From: Thinopyrum elongatum
Taxonomy: Eukaryota > Streptophyta > Magnoliopsida > Poales > Poaceae
DNA: 64,000 bases
Reading direction: 5' to 3'
Assembly: GCA_011799875.1 (NCBI GenBank)
Contig: CM022303.1
Span: 300,278,362-300,342,361 of the forward strand
Positions 33,740-45,008 of the stretch are shown here, piece after piece; positions within the stretch are counted from its first letter, which is position 1, and each line of letters opens with the position of its first letter. The notes beneath the pieces were generated by a model. It was not told where the DNA came from. It ran no database searches and saw only the letters and a list, made by a program, of their open reading frames with translations. The translations under genes were made by a program, and so were the position numbers.

Positions 33740-34940
33740 ATTACGGAAAAAGATACCAGAGGGGGGCCACCCAGGAGCCACAAGCCCTGGGAGCGCGCCA
33801 ACCCCCCAAGGGCGCGCCTCCCAGGCTTGTGGGGCCCCTGGAGCTCCGGCAACCCTAAGTCCAACTCCATATATACCTATTCACGGAGAAAAAATCAGAG
33901 AGAAGGATTCATCGCATTTTACGATATGGAGCCGCCGCCACCTCCTGTTCTTCATCGAGAGGGCTGATCTGGAGTCCGTTCGGGGCTCCGGAGGGTGGAA
34001 TCCGTCGCCGTCATCATCATCAACCTTCCTCCATCGCCAATTTCATGATGCTCACCGCCGGGAGTGAGTAATTCCTTCATAGGCTTGCTGGATGGTGATG
34101 GTTTGGATGAGATTTATCATGTAATCGAGTTAGTTTTGTTAGGGCTTGATCCCTAGTATCCACTATGTTCTGAGATTGATGTTGCTATGACTTTGCTATG
34201 CTTAATGCTTGTCACTAGGGCCTGAGTGCCATGATTTCAGATCTACCTATTATGTTTTCATGAATATATGTGTGTTCTTGATCCTATCTTGCAAGTTGTA
34301 GGGACCTATTACGAGTTATGATCCGCATACCCCAAGGTGACATTAATTGGGATTCTTTCCGGTGATTACCGTAGTTTGAGGAGTTCATGTATTCATTAAG
34401 TGCTAATGCTTTGTTCCGATTCTCTATTAAAAGGAGGCCTTAATATCCCTTAGTTTCCTTATGGACCCCGCTAGCACGAGAGGGTAGGACAAAAGATGTC
34501 ATGCAAGTTCTTTTCCATAAGCACGTATGACTATATACGGAATACATGCCTACATTATATTGATGAATTGGAGCTAGTTCTGTGTCGGCCTAGGTTATGA
34601 CTACTACATGATGAATATTATCCAACACAATTATCCATCACTGATCCAATGCCTACGAGCTTTTCACATATTGATCTTTGCTAAGTTACTTTTGCTGCTA
34701 CTATTACAATAACTACAAAACTGCTACTGTTACTTTTGCTACTGTTACCGTTACTATCATACTACATTGTTACTAAATACTTTGCTGTAGATATTAAGTC
34801 TTTCAGGTGTGGTTGAATTGAAAACTCAACCGCTAATACTCGTGAATATTCTTTGTCTCCCCTTGTGTCGAATCAATAAATTTGGGTTGAATACTCTACC
34901 CTCGAAAACTGTTGTGATCCCCTATACTTGTGGGTTATCA
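33740..34940 (+). repeat. LTR D: 5'-truncated LTR of another Athila-type family
   Basis: It ends ...CTTGTGGGTTATCA, the 3' end of a very common Triticeae Gypsy LTR. It has a U3 hairpin (33778-33832), a TATA box (ccatatatacc, about 33869), and a leader with gagagaaggattcatcgc. The 5' part is missing at the junction with E3. No primer site follows 34940, so it is a solo or 3' LTR. The run of tactgttac repeats near 34690-34760 is typical of the R/U5 region of this family. Confidence 0.75.
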
Positions 34941-35141
34941 GGCTGCTGAAGGAGAAACAACGAGCGCGCCGCCCCGCTCGCCTCGACCACGGGCGCCGCA
35001 TCGACCCCGACCTCGCTCTGTGGCTCCGCCTCGTGCACTAGAACGAGGCTCTACGGCCGCGGCCGAAGCCGAGGTATGGTGTCGAGGAGAATCTCTCGCC
35101 GCCGTGGCCGAAGCACGAGCCCGGCCTCTTCCTCTCGCCAT
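34938..35141 (-). CDS. Arg/Ala-rich reading frame cut by LTR D
   Basis: ATG at 35141 (minus) opens 67 codons starting MARGRGRARASATAARD; the stop codon TGA (34940-34938) is supplied by the last three bases of LTR D, so the frame is truncated. A TATA box (TATAAAAG, 35220-35213 minus) lies about 72 bp upstream of the ATG, a credible core-promoter spacing. The peptide is low complexity (RGR, Ala runs), so homology cannot be judged. It may be the start of an accessory gene of a Gypsy or CACTA element, or of a captured gene. Confidence 0.35.
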   Translation of the reverse strand: MARGRGRARASATAARDSPRHHTSASAAAVEPRSSARGGATERGRGRCGARGRGERGGALVVSPSAA

Positions 35142-35684
35142 GACAGAAGGCAGAAGCAAGAAAGGAGAAGGAGGAGAAGGTGGATGAGCATCGCTAGCCC
35201 TCGCACACCTCCCTTTTATAGCGGAAGCGAGGGAGGCTGGCTCTCCACTACTCTGGAGCAACCGCCCCGCTCCGCCAATCCGGCTCTCTGCATCCCTAGG
35301 CGGCGTCTTGCTCCATCAACCGTCCCACGACGCCAATCTGAGGTGCTGCGTCTTCTGCCAAAGCGCACGTCTGCGAGCCCCTCTCATCCACCACCAACCC
35401 CGCGCAATGCATGCGTCGCGCGTGGCGGAAACGGCAGGGGTGGTGGGTGGACTAAAGGTAAAATGGCAGTTACCCCGACTCACGTGCGGGCGCCCTAATG
35501 GCATCCAATGGGCGTGGACGCCCCTGGTTTTTGACATGAACAACGCGCGTCGTTTGGGCGCCGGAGATATCAGGATGAGACAAGGGGCTGGCCCAGGTCC
35601 AGATTAATGAAGAAGCAAAGAAGATCTCAAGGATACAACGTCACTCCCGGCAAGTTGAATATGTGCGCATGTGCATTTGTTGGG
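35142..35684 (-). promoter_or_regulatory. GC-rich promoter-like segment
   Basis: The segment is strongly GC-rich, with a TATA box on the minus strand at 35220-35213 and CpG-rich upstream DNA. It ends where the TatA LTR begins at 35685. Opposite-strand frames here are long only because of base composition. Confidence 0.4.
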
Positions 35685-36591
35685 TGTCGGTGTGGAAGCA
35701 CGATCACCTATGGGGCAGGGGTGCCCCTTTGTGGTTTGGCAAGGGCACGGTCACATTGCACAAAGAGCAGAAGCAGTAGGGGGTAACACGGCGATGACAA
35801 CTCTCTTTTATCCAGGTTCGGGCTGCTTTGCAGCGTAAAACCATACTCCTGCTGTGGTGGATTGATCTGGAGGAACATGAAGGCACGACGTGCTCTAACC
35901 CGGCAAGGTTGCGTCAGGGAGAGCAGCGTGTGCGTACAAGTGTATGAGGGATCAAATGTTCCCACCCCTTACTAGGTTGCCTCGGGCCTCCTTTTATAGG
36001 TTAAGGGGTGACCACAGTGGCGACACAGTCATTTCAGGGTGATTAGATAGCTAACAGTGCTATCATACCTAACTCTGGCAGTTAGGACAAAGTGCATTAA
36101 ATGCATTGCTAGGTGTCGTGCTGAGGTTGAAGCCTGGCAAGCCTGCCGCCCCGCTTATCTGCCTCTTCTTATTAGCATGACACGTCCTCCGTACGGGTGT
36201 TAATAAAGCTAATCTCTTCCTTACCACGCTGCCACGTGCTTGATAGGATCCATCTGGTTGTCTGAAAGCTTGACACCGCACTGATTAATGACTTGGGTGC
36301 GATGAGGTGGAGCGGTGGCGTCGTGGTGAAAGCCCACCGGCAAGGAGCCTGGCGGGTTCTGGTCTTGGCGGCCCCGGAAACTTTGCGGGGACGAACTGGT
36401 CTTGCTCCTCTGGTGCTGCCTCGACCCGGCCAGGCTCTCCTGCCCAGCAAGGGAGGCTTCCCTAAGGTGGTCTCTTGTTGACTTGCTTCTCTTAAGTCTT
36501 GTCATGCCCGGCAGGGGCAGTTTGACTTGCTTCTCTTAAGTCTGTGCACTAGTCAGGGGGAAACAAATACCCTTGTTTGTGTACACTGACA
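35685..36591 (-). repeat. 3' LTR of TatA
   Basis: 907 bp. On the minus strand it starts TGTCAGTGTACACAAACAAG and ends near TGCTTCCACACCGACA. It shares with the TatB LTRs the blocks around gctatcatacctaac (36058) and cctttataggtt (35991, the inverted TATA region), but is clearly more diverged. Confidence 0.75.
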
Positions 36592-36609
36592 GTAGCCCCC
36601 GGGCCTGAG
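36592..36609 (-). other. Polypurine tract of TatA
   Basis: On the minus strand CTCAGGCCCGGGGGCTAC abuts the LTR. The equivalent in TatB is at 59172-59188. Confidence 0.75.
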
Positions 36610-36940
36610 ACATATGCGCCGCAGGTTTCGTTGGGTTAGGCCCAAACGGTGCACAGACACGCGGCAGAAATCCTCTACCCACGCGTTAATGATTTTACTG
36701 ACCTATCAATCACACGTCCATCCCACGCAGTTACTGCGGGTCGTGGAATCATGGTTTTGCAGCGGTTACTGGGGTAGTGCGCCCGTTAAAGGCGGTTTTG
36801 CAGGGGGAATAGTGGAGCGTTGCTCATTCGCACCCTTTGCCCCTCCAGCTTCATCTTCTTCCTCGCGACAGAAACTGCCTCCGCCGCCACCAGTCCCTTC
36901 TCCATTACACCAGATCTCCCCCTTCCCATCGCTCGAAGGG

Positions 36941-39900
36941 ATGGGGTGCAAGAAGAGCGTCATGAAAGGAAAACAGGCGGCCCAACCGGAAGACCTGAGG
37001 GCAAAGGAGAAGAAGAAAGAGGCGGAAGCACTGGTTCAGCGGCGGCAGGAAAATGTGGTCTTCTCGCCATCAGACTTGGACAGTAATACCTTGATTCACA
37101 GGTATGCATACATGTGGGGGAGGAGAACCAAAGGCCATGGGGAGCCAGTTGTCATCCCCGATGGATCCAAGATTCCAGCAGACTCTTATCACTTTTTCTG
37201 CGCATATTTCTACTGCGGGCTTTCTCCTCCCTTCTCCGACTTCTTTAGCACCCTGATGTACGCTTTTGGGTTCCGTCTGCTGGATTTCAAGCCCAATGCA
37301 ATGACGTGCATGGTGGTGTTTGCTCATTTCTGCAAGAATTTTTGGAAGTCGCCCCCCAACCTAGATCTGTTCCGCCACTTCTATATCCCCCACATTGAGG
37401 ACAAATCCCTTTGGGGAAATATCACTTGGATTCTGTGGGGGAAGAATGAAGACTGGGATTACCTTGGGGGGCAGCTACACGGAAAATGGGAGGAGTGGAG
37501 AGGTGACTGGTGCTGGTTCCAGGACCCTGAAGCCCCCTCATTTTGCTTGCCGCAGACCAAATGCGTTGTGCGCGGCAAGGATTGGAGCAATTTGGGTGTT
37601 ACTGACGAGAAGCTCCGCCCCGCCTTGAACAGAATTGCCCGCCTCAAAGCTGTCGGGCTCACCATTGAACACGTGGGGGCCGACTTCCTTTGGCGTCGTA
37701 TTGCTCCATTGCAGCGAAGGGATCGCTTTGCTTGGGAATACAAGAACGCCGTGGACTGGATGCGGCTCTACCCTGGTGTTGCCAACAATCTAACAGTTAT
37801 GAGTCACGCTTGGCTGTGCGAGCAACTATTCCACAAGGCCGGCACTTTCCATTTGCCGGCAAGGATCGTTCCTCTGCATATCAACTCTGCATTGGACCAG
37901 ATCTTCAAGTGGATGCCAGACTGCAACGCTAATGGAGTCAAGGCGGACTGGCCACTGCCTGCTACTTCTTGAGCTTGCGTTGTTTTTTCCCTTGAAGAGG
38001 AAAGGGTGATGCAACAAAGTAGAGATAAGTATTTCCCTCAATTTGAGAACCAAGGTATCAATCTAGTAGGAGGTACACGCAAGTCTCCAATCTATGCACC
38101 TGCACAAACAATCAAACACTTGCACCCAACACGATAAAGGGGTTGTCAATCCCTTCACGGTCACTTGCAAGGATGAGATCTGATAGAGATAGATATAAAA
38201 GATTACTAAAACATAAAACAAAGTAAAAACAAATAAATTGCAGCAAGGTATTTTTGGGTTTTTTTTTGGTTTATAGATCTGAAAATATATGATGGAAAAT
38301 AGACCCGGGGGCCATAGGTTTCACTAGAGGCTTCTCTCCAGAAAGAAAACATACGGTGGGTGAACGAATTACTGTCGAGCAATTGATAGAAAAGCGCAAA
38401 CTTATGATGATATCCAAGGCAATGATTATGAATATAGGCATCACGTCCGTGTCAAGTAGACCGACTCCTGCCTACATCTACTACTATTACTCCACACATC
38501 GACTGCTATCGAGCATGCATCTAGAGTATTAAGTTCAAAAGAACGGAGTAATGCCTTAAGTAAGATGACATGATGTAGAGGGATAAACTCAAGCAATATG
38601 ATGAAAACCCCATCTTTTTACCCTTGATGGCAACAATACGATACGTGCCTCGCTACCCCTACTTTGTCACTGGTTGAGGACACCCCAAGATTGAACCCAA
38701 AACTAAGCACCTCTCCCATTGCAAGAAGAACCAATCTAGTTGGCCAAACCAAACCGATAATTCGAAGAGAAATACAAAGATATCAAATCATGCATATAAG
38801 AATTCAGAGAAGATTCAAATAATATTCATAGATAAACTGATCATAAATCCACAATTCATCGAATCTCGACAAACACACCGCGAAAGAATATTACATCAGA
38901 TAGATCTCCAAGAACATCGAGGAGAACATTGTATTGAAGATCAAAGAGAGAGAAGAAGCCATCTAGCTACTAGCTATGGACCCGTAGGTCTGTGGTAAAC
39001 TACTCACGCTTCATCGACAGGGCAATAGAGTTGATGTAGAAGCCCTCTATGATCGAATCCCCCTCCGGCAGGGTGCCAGAAAAGGCCCCAAGATGGGATC
39101 TCACGGGTACAGAAGGTTGCGGTGGCGAAAAAGTATTTTGGTGGACGCTTCTGGTCGTTTGGGAATATTTCTGAATTTATAGGCCAAGAATTAGGGTTGG
39201 AGGAGCTCCGAGGGGCCCACAAGCCCTCAGGGCGCCCCCCTAGGGCACGCCCTTGAGGCTTGTGGCCACCTCGGGACTCCTCTGACTTCATCTCCATGTC
39301 CTACGTGTGTCTTCTGGTCCAAGAAAAATCATCGCGAAAGTTTTATTCCGTTTGGACTCCGTTTTGTATTCCTTTTCTATAAAACTCAAAACAAGGAAAA
39401 AACAGCAACTGGCACTGGGCTCTAGGTTAATAAGGTAGTCCCAAAAATAATATAAAATAGCATATTAATTCATATAAAACATCCAAAACAGATAATGTAA
39501 TAGCATGGAACAATCAAAAATTATAGATACGTTGGAGACGTATCACTGCCCAGCTTGGAGGATGAGATGGATTGGGCCTCTGGTTTAGAGGAGAGGGCCA
39601 CCAGGAAAGAGACGGATTTTACCAAGGGCACCACCGAAGAGGAGCAAGAGTATATACTCAGCAGGCTTGCAGAAGCCCAAAGGATCAAGGCTACCGGGGG
39701 AGCCGGTGAGGTTGAGGACGTGAATTCCTCCTATGAGGAGCGCGTTGACGAAGAAATCGCTGAACTTGAGGCGTTAGGGGCCGCGGTTGCTGGGACAGAA
39801 ACTACCGGGGCAGATACTGCCGAGGCAGAGGCTACCGGAATAGAGGCTACCGGGGCAGATAGAGGCTACCAGGGCAGAGGCTGCCGGGACAGAGGGGGCC

Positions 39901-41876
39901 GCAGTGCCCGAAGAGGAGGAAGGACATGAGGCGGGTCCTCAGGCTCCAGAGCAGAAGCGCCGGCTCCGAAAGAGAGGTAGCCAAGAGTCGGTGGTGGCGT
40001 CTTCCTCATGGGCTGGGCCCAAGGTGAAGAAGACGACCGCCAAGAGCACCAAAGAGGATACCATCCCCCGTCACTCAGCTCGCCTAACTCAAGCCCCGAC
40101 ACCGCCTCCCCGGCAGCGTGTTGTGAGGGGTGTTGACCCTACACCACCATCAAGCCCAGCACTGGCAGCGAGCAGGACCCCACCACCACTTAAGAGGGCC
40201 TGGGAATCAACCCTCCTTTGGTATTTGAGATGGACGCCATGCTCGATGACCCAGAGTGAGGAAGAACCTTGCTTTCTTAATTCTGATTGCTCTTCTGCTT
40301 TTATTTGATTTTCAACTGATCATATGTTGCTGGTCTTGACAGGGACAAAGAGACTCTAGCCCAGCGAGCAAAACATGCCAAAATGTCAGCGGAGTTGGGC
40401 TCGGCACCAAGGGTTGAGCTAGCGAAGGGCGCCATCGACGACGCCGTTCCCAGCCCCCGGGCCAGCCCCCTACATGAAGGCATGGGGCAGATCTCGTTCG
40501 TTGGTGGACATGCTGAAGCCTCCCTCTTGTCGCCTGCTAAGGAGACCAGCGGAAGCCACCAAGGAGAAATCCGGCAACAAGCGGCAGCCACGCCAGCCCA
40601 TCCCACGGGTGACGCCCAAGGATTGGGCTCACCGGCAAGGACTTCTACGGCTGGGTTCGTTCGCGCTGGAGCTACTCTTGTAAAAGAGGTGGACGCCAGT
40701 CGCCCGCCAACAAGCATTGCCAGGGAAGAAGAAGTTTCTTCTCAACAGCCTCCTGCAGGTAAACCATTTACCTTTGAGCATTTATCCGAAAACTCTTTGT
40801 TCTTTTGATCCTTTGGGACTGAGCTTTTGAATCTTATGCCTTTCTTGCCTCCAATCTTCTTTTGCAGCCCCCGTGCTTGAAGAGAAGGAGCTTTTGGAGG
40901 AAGTGGCTGACATAGGGAAGGATGCCGCTGCGGGGGCCCTCAAGATCGCCACTGATGAGGGACACACAGAAGCCCCCAAGGATACCCATGAAGCCCTGGA
41001 AGGAACAGAGGGAATCACCGGTAGCATCTCTGGCCCTATCATGGAAGTTGAAGAGAAAACACCTCTTCAAAGTGACGCTTCACATGTGAGGGTGACTTTT
41101 CTGGCAAGCGGCCTGGCGATGATTATCGCTCACCCTACCCCGACAGCCCCCAGCTCGTCAGTTCTTGTGAGGGCAAACTTTGATGAAGAGATCAGCCGCA
41201 TCTTGGCTCCCTTGACCCAGAGGGCCAAAGAGGTGAGTGACCCCGATGACAGCTCCAAGGACTTGGTCTTCCTAGAGACGGTGGCCACCGGGATCAAGGA
41301 AGTGCAAGAGAGGTATGGCCGGAGGTGGCAGGCAGTCCAAGAAGAGCATAGGGCCCAGGGCGTGGCCACCCAATAACTGAAGGACAAGGCAGAGGAGCTG
41401 CGCACTTGGTATAACAATCGATCATGCAAGCTCAGGGACCAGGAGGAGAAGATGGCGGCCGCTGCAGAGAAAGCAAGAACTCGCGATGACAGGTTGGCAG
41501 AGCACGAAGCACAGCTCAATGTCAAAGCAAAAGATCTTGCTGCTCGTGAGCAAGCCCTGGCCGATACCCTTCACGGCAAGGATGATAAGCTGGAGAGTCT
41601 TGTTCTGCAATGAGTCAAGGATCTGGAGGACGACCAAAAGAAGGCCATCGACGCACAGACCCGGGAAGCGTCAGCCAAACTCAAGGAAGTCTCCGATAAC
41701 CTTGTTGCAGCCTCTGAAGCCAAAACTTAGCTTGAGTCCCGAATGGGGAGGTTGGAAGAAGAACTTGCCGGGAACAAGAAAGAGGTGGAGGCCCTCCGGG
41801 AAGAAGCGCGGAAGGCAGCCACCACGCTGGAGGGGCTGCAATCGCAGCTTGCCACTACTGCAGGATGCTGCTAACG
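36941..41876 (+). pseudogene. Antisense gene of TatA (PF04195-like), broken
   Basis: ATG at 36941 (MGCKKSVMKGKQ). Exon 1 runs to a donor at 40256 but is split by a solo LTR; exon 2 is 40343-40758, and exon 3 begins at 40868 and is cut by T2 at 41879. Exon 1 carries the conserved domain called 'putative gypsy type transposon' (PF04195), with FFCAYFYCGLSPPFSDFF, GFRLLDFKPNAMTCMVVFAH and a tryptophan-rich centre. A Lys/Arg-rich segment (near 39960) follows. Exon 3 is a long coiled coil. Damage: frameshifts near 39860 and 40198, stops at 41374, 41611 and 41728. A TGAEA-type minisatellite lies at 39790-39900. Function unknown; it runs antisense to the element RNA. Confidence 0.75.
37960..39545 (-). 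mobile_element. Solo LTR (1586 bp) inside the antisense gene
   Basis: A perfect 5-bp target duplication ctgcc flanks it (37955-37959 and 39546-39550). Removing it restores the gene frame (WPLP, then SLEDEMDW). On the minus strand it starts TGATACGTCTCCAACG and ends ...AGTAGCA. It is a relative of the E1/E3 LTR, with the same general order (hairpin 39217-39265, TATA near 39180 minus) but clearly a separate subfamily. A single LTR without interior indicates unequal recombination after insertion. Confidence 0.9.
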
Positions 41877-41879
41877 CGA

Positions 41880-41897
41880 CACTACAATCAGAGACCC
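41880..41897 (+). repeat. Left terminus of T2
   Basis: CACTACAATCAGAGACCC, a canonical CACTAC start at the exact point where the antisense gene of TatA stops making sense. Confidence 0.7.
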
Positions 41898-41989
41898 TTC
41901 GACGGAACTGTGTGTGATGCATTAATCGCAAACGGTGAGGTAAAAAAACCGTCAAAAAGATGCAAAACGTTTGCGATGGCGGATACATC

Positions 41990-42360
41990 AAACACGGTTC
42001 GGATTTTACTTACGTGTGCGATGAGGGGCATACGGTTCACTCCAATGAACTCTTTGCGATGAGGCAGAACAACAGAAATGGGCAGCCAGATGAAAGTGTG
42101 TGCGATATACAACATACAGTTAACTCGGATTAACTGTTTGTGATTAGGTAACACAACAGAAACGGTCAGCCAGATCAAGGTGTGTGATTGACGGCATACA
42201 GTTCACTCGGATGAACTGTTTGTGATTAGGCGGAACAAAAGAAATGGTCAGCCAGATCAAAGTGTGTGCGATAGAGGGCAAACACTCCACTCAGATGAAC
42301 TATTTGCGTTGAGCCAAGAGAACAGAAACGGTTCAATTTAACAAGATGTGTGTTATACGC
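41990..42360 (+). repeat. Subterminal tandem repeats of T2
   Basis: About four copies of an ~80-bp unit with the words acagaaa(t/c)ggtcagccagat, gtgtgtgcgat, cagttcactcggatgaactg and tttgtgattaggc. The phrase actcggatgaactg contains small inverted repeats. These are probable transposase-binding sites. 42360-42690 is AT-rich with (ta)n(ca)n and nothing else recognisable. Confidence 0.75.
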
Positions 42361-42697
42361 GGCAAACAGGTATGTAATCAGAAATGTGTGCGAAGACCGA
42401 TAATAACACAGACGATTGCTGCTAATAAGACGTGTGTGTTGTGCGATGGGATTGCATACAGAATAACAACATATATATATACACACACACCTATAAGGAC
42501 ATGGTTGCATAACCAAATTAAACACCGAATTACATAGGTGGCTACTACACACATGGCATTTAATTGCACACACCAAAGTAAACTATTACACGCATAATTA
42601 CATAGGTGGCTACTACACACATGACATTTCCACACACCAAAGTAAACTATATATTACATGCATAATTAAGTAGGATAAACGATCATCTGTTCATCAT

Positions 42698-42836
42698 CTA
42701 CTTCTTGTGACGCTTGCCACTACTGCTCTGCTTGTGGCTCGATCCAGCCTTGTCGATTTTGGGAACGAGGCACTTCCTCATGTCAATGATCCGCCTGTGC
42801 ATCTCATAGCATGTGTACACGCTCTTGGCCGCGAAC
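42698..42836 (-). pseudogene. Terminal exon resembling a plant 3'-5' exonuclease (WRN-like)
   Basis: On the minus strand an acceptor (cacctcag, ending 42837) opens 46 codons ending in TAG (42700-42698). The peptide begins FAAKSVYTCYEMHRRIIDMR and ends in a basic tail SSSGKRHKK. The first part resembles the last motif of DEDDy exonucleases (Y-A-A-K-D-A-Y...YE+YRR), but with Phe and Ser in place of the catalytic Tyr and Asp, so even a full protein would be impaired. No upstream exon was recognised in the repeat-rich DNA at 42841-43950. It is probably a captured gene end; the identity is tentative. Confidence 0.4.
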
Positions 42837-42849
42837 CTGAGGTGAGGTT

Positions 42850-43760
42850 CATCCAATTACTGCATGTGTGTAGTAGCTCCGTGTGTGGACTTTCCGGTTC
42901 CAAAAGCATGGTACCACATCAAAGTTGTGCATTGGGTATATTCAAACACCACATGGCACTTCATACATATGTTTGCATTGGGCCACATGCACACAGTGGT
43001 TGTCTTCAGGAACTCCCTCGCATGGTTATCGGCGACAAGCTAGCCTATTTTGTGGGGCCGCGTGTGGACTTCCATGCATGACTTTGACCCAACAACAAGA
43101 GAGGTTATACGACCAAGGTGGTGATTCTTCTTGGTCAGTCTTACAATACGCCTTGGTGAGATGCCCCCTCCCACCGACTCAAAGTGTGTGTCGGGGGGGG
43201 GGGGGGCACAGTACTACTTCGCACTAGATGAACCTCCGTGGGGTCGGGGATGTCCAGTTAATTTGCGATGCACATGTGCCACATCAAAGTTGTGATTTGG
43301 TTATTTAAATATCACGCACCACATCGTTTTCACACACACACACACACATATCGGGCCACCCGCAGGTGTGGTTCGTATGTGGTCTCACCCATCTAACGCC
43401 AGAAGTACACATCTGTGGGCCCGCACATGGTCCACATTTGATCAGAAGCAAAAGGGGGGGGGGTTGACCATGATGTACTCCTTTCGGTTTTGTGTTACGG
43501 TAGGGTGGGATGTCAGACCTAGCTATTTGGGGGCATGCGTTCATAGCTAGGATTCCCCTCCCGCCAACACGATTACACGAAGTGTGTGTGTGTGTGTCTG
43601 GGGGGGGGGGCAGCAATAATAACATGCGCTTTGTGCAACAGGTGCCACATCAAAGTTGTGCATTGGGTATTTGAACATCAAACCACCCTTTTCATACATA
43701 TATCTGGTCCACATGCAAGTGTGTTCGTGTTTTGACCCTTTCCCGCGTTTTTTTTTGCCA
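42850..43760. repeat. Tandem repeat, three copies of a ~370-bp unit, with G-runs
   Basis: The phrase ccacatcaaagttgtg(c/a)attgggt recurs at about 42911, 43270 and 43644. Between copies are (gt)n next to G-runs (43190-43206, 43596-43608) and (ca)n (43329-43346). The runs are simple-sequence DNA and may vary in length. Confidence 0.75.
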
Positions 43761-43939
43761 AATTTATAAACAGCAGATGAGTCAGACGCAGCAACTGTCT
43801 GCGATCGGGTACGAAACAGACATGGTTCCCTAGGATTACCCGTGTGCCGCGCCCCTGCCCCTGTCACCCACATGATCACAGTAGATTGGGCTCCACGAGG
43901 CTTCCCTCCCCCTCTCAAAAATATCTACTCCCTCGCAAT

Positions 43940-44262
43940 CTTGAAAATATCTACCCGCCTAGATGGTTTTTCTGTTTGATAGCACACGATTAGTATGTGT
44001 GGACCGTGTGTGATGTCTCTTACTCCCGCTCTGCTTCAATCAGTAGATCCAAATTTTCAGTAGCCCCAGCATTTTACTCCCGCCTACATCCCTCGCAATC
44101 TCAAAAATATCTGCTCGGCTGGAGTGTTTTTCTGTTTGATAGCACACGATTATTATGTTTTAACCATGTGTGATGTTCGTTACTCCTGCCCCGCTCTGCT
44201 TCAATCCCTTGATCCAAATTTTTGGTAGCCCCACCATTTTACTCCCGCCTAGTAAAATTTTT
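43940..44262. repeat. Tandem repeat, two copies of a ~165-bp unit
   Basis: The words tttttctgtttgatagcacacgatta, atgtgtgatgt and ttactcccgcctа-type endings occur at about 43950-44105 and 44112-44262. They form a direct repeat just upstream of the gene exon at 44488. Confidence 0.7.
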
Positions 44263-44487
44263 AGTACCCGTGACATTTCCTCAAACACCACCTTGGACCC
44301 CCTCCACACACACACCCCAAATCCTTCGCTCACCCCAAATCCCCCACTCACACACATACACACCACCCCTCCCTCGCTCGAAACCTAGCTAGGTCGCCGC
44401 CGCGCCGCCTCCATCGTCAACCTCTGCCGGTCTGCCCGTGTAGTTTACCCACCAATATACATACCCTCGCCGCCCTGAGTTTCTTAG

Positions 44488-45008
44488 ATGACGCCTGCGA
44501 AACACCCCCTTTCCCACAGATCCCCATCCCCCACTCCAAAGCGTCGCAGCCTAAGCCCGGCTATGCTTCCCGGGGAGCTCGAGGAGAGAATGGCCCAAAA
44601 GAGCTTTACCGCGGCCTCTTCGCCCGATGTCGGCGAGGTGGCCGCTGAGGAATCTGACAATGATGACTGGACATGGATGGAGCCTTTCAATCAGCGGGCT
44701 AGAGTATTTTGGCATGTTGCGGACGCTGGCTACAACATCGAGGTCGTCGACAGCGACGGCTTGACGCGGGCTATGTCACAGGTTAAGTTGCCCACCCCCG
44801 ACCCTTCGGGTTCGACAGCCGTCGATCTCATCGATGTCTCTGCCGCTGATCTCCTGCGGCTCGTTATGAACAATTTGCCATCCTTCATCGCCATGGAGCC
44901 CCTTTTGTCATTTCTGAAGGACACGTTCTGTGACGCTGTCTTGGGATCCTCAGCTGGCAAGTCAGACCTCATCGACGACGACCACGGGGAGGAGCCAATC
45001 TGTGACAA
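44488..45008 (+). CDS. First exon of an unknown gene carried by T2
   Basis: ATG at 44488 after a C-rich leader opens 174 codons; a donor-like CAA|GTGAGG at 45008/45009 precedes the formal stop, so this is probably exon 1 of an interrupted gene. The N-terminus is Pro/Ser/Arg-rich (HRSPSPTPKRRSLSP), and the body is acidic with a folded part (WMEPFNQRARVFWHVADAGY, then LLRLVMNNLPSFIAMEPLLS). No family recognised. Position and style parallel the gene piece upstream of the B3 gene in T1. The rest of the gene would lie beyond the MITE and T3. Confidence 0.5.

Larger units (their letters stand above)
35685..41879 (-). mobile_element. TatA: Tat-type Gypsy element (minus) with antisense gene, 3' part
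   Basis: A minus-strand LTR (35685-36591), a polypurine tract and an antisense three-exon gene on the plus strand are present. Their arrangement is the same as in the complete element TatB (52784-60044), in mirror image. The element is cut at 41879 by CACTA T2, so its 5' half and 5' LTR are not in the window. A solo LTR (37960-39545) sits inside the antisense gene. Tat-lineage elements (Grande, RIRE2, Retand) are known to carry an antisense ORF near the 3' LTR. Confidence 0.75.

Noticed and set aside
34930..35607. Plus-strand GC-rich frames of 85-140 codons
   Set aside because: Compositional shadows of the minus-strand promoter-like segment; low complexity and no start context.
43185..43206. 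Quadruplex-forming or regulatory G-run
   Set aside because: A single homopolymer next to (gt)n in a tandem repeat; most simply a simple-sequence expansion, and its length may be an assembly artefact.
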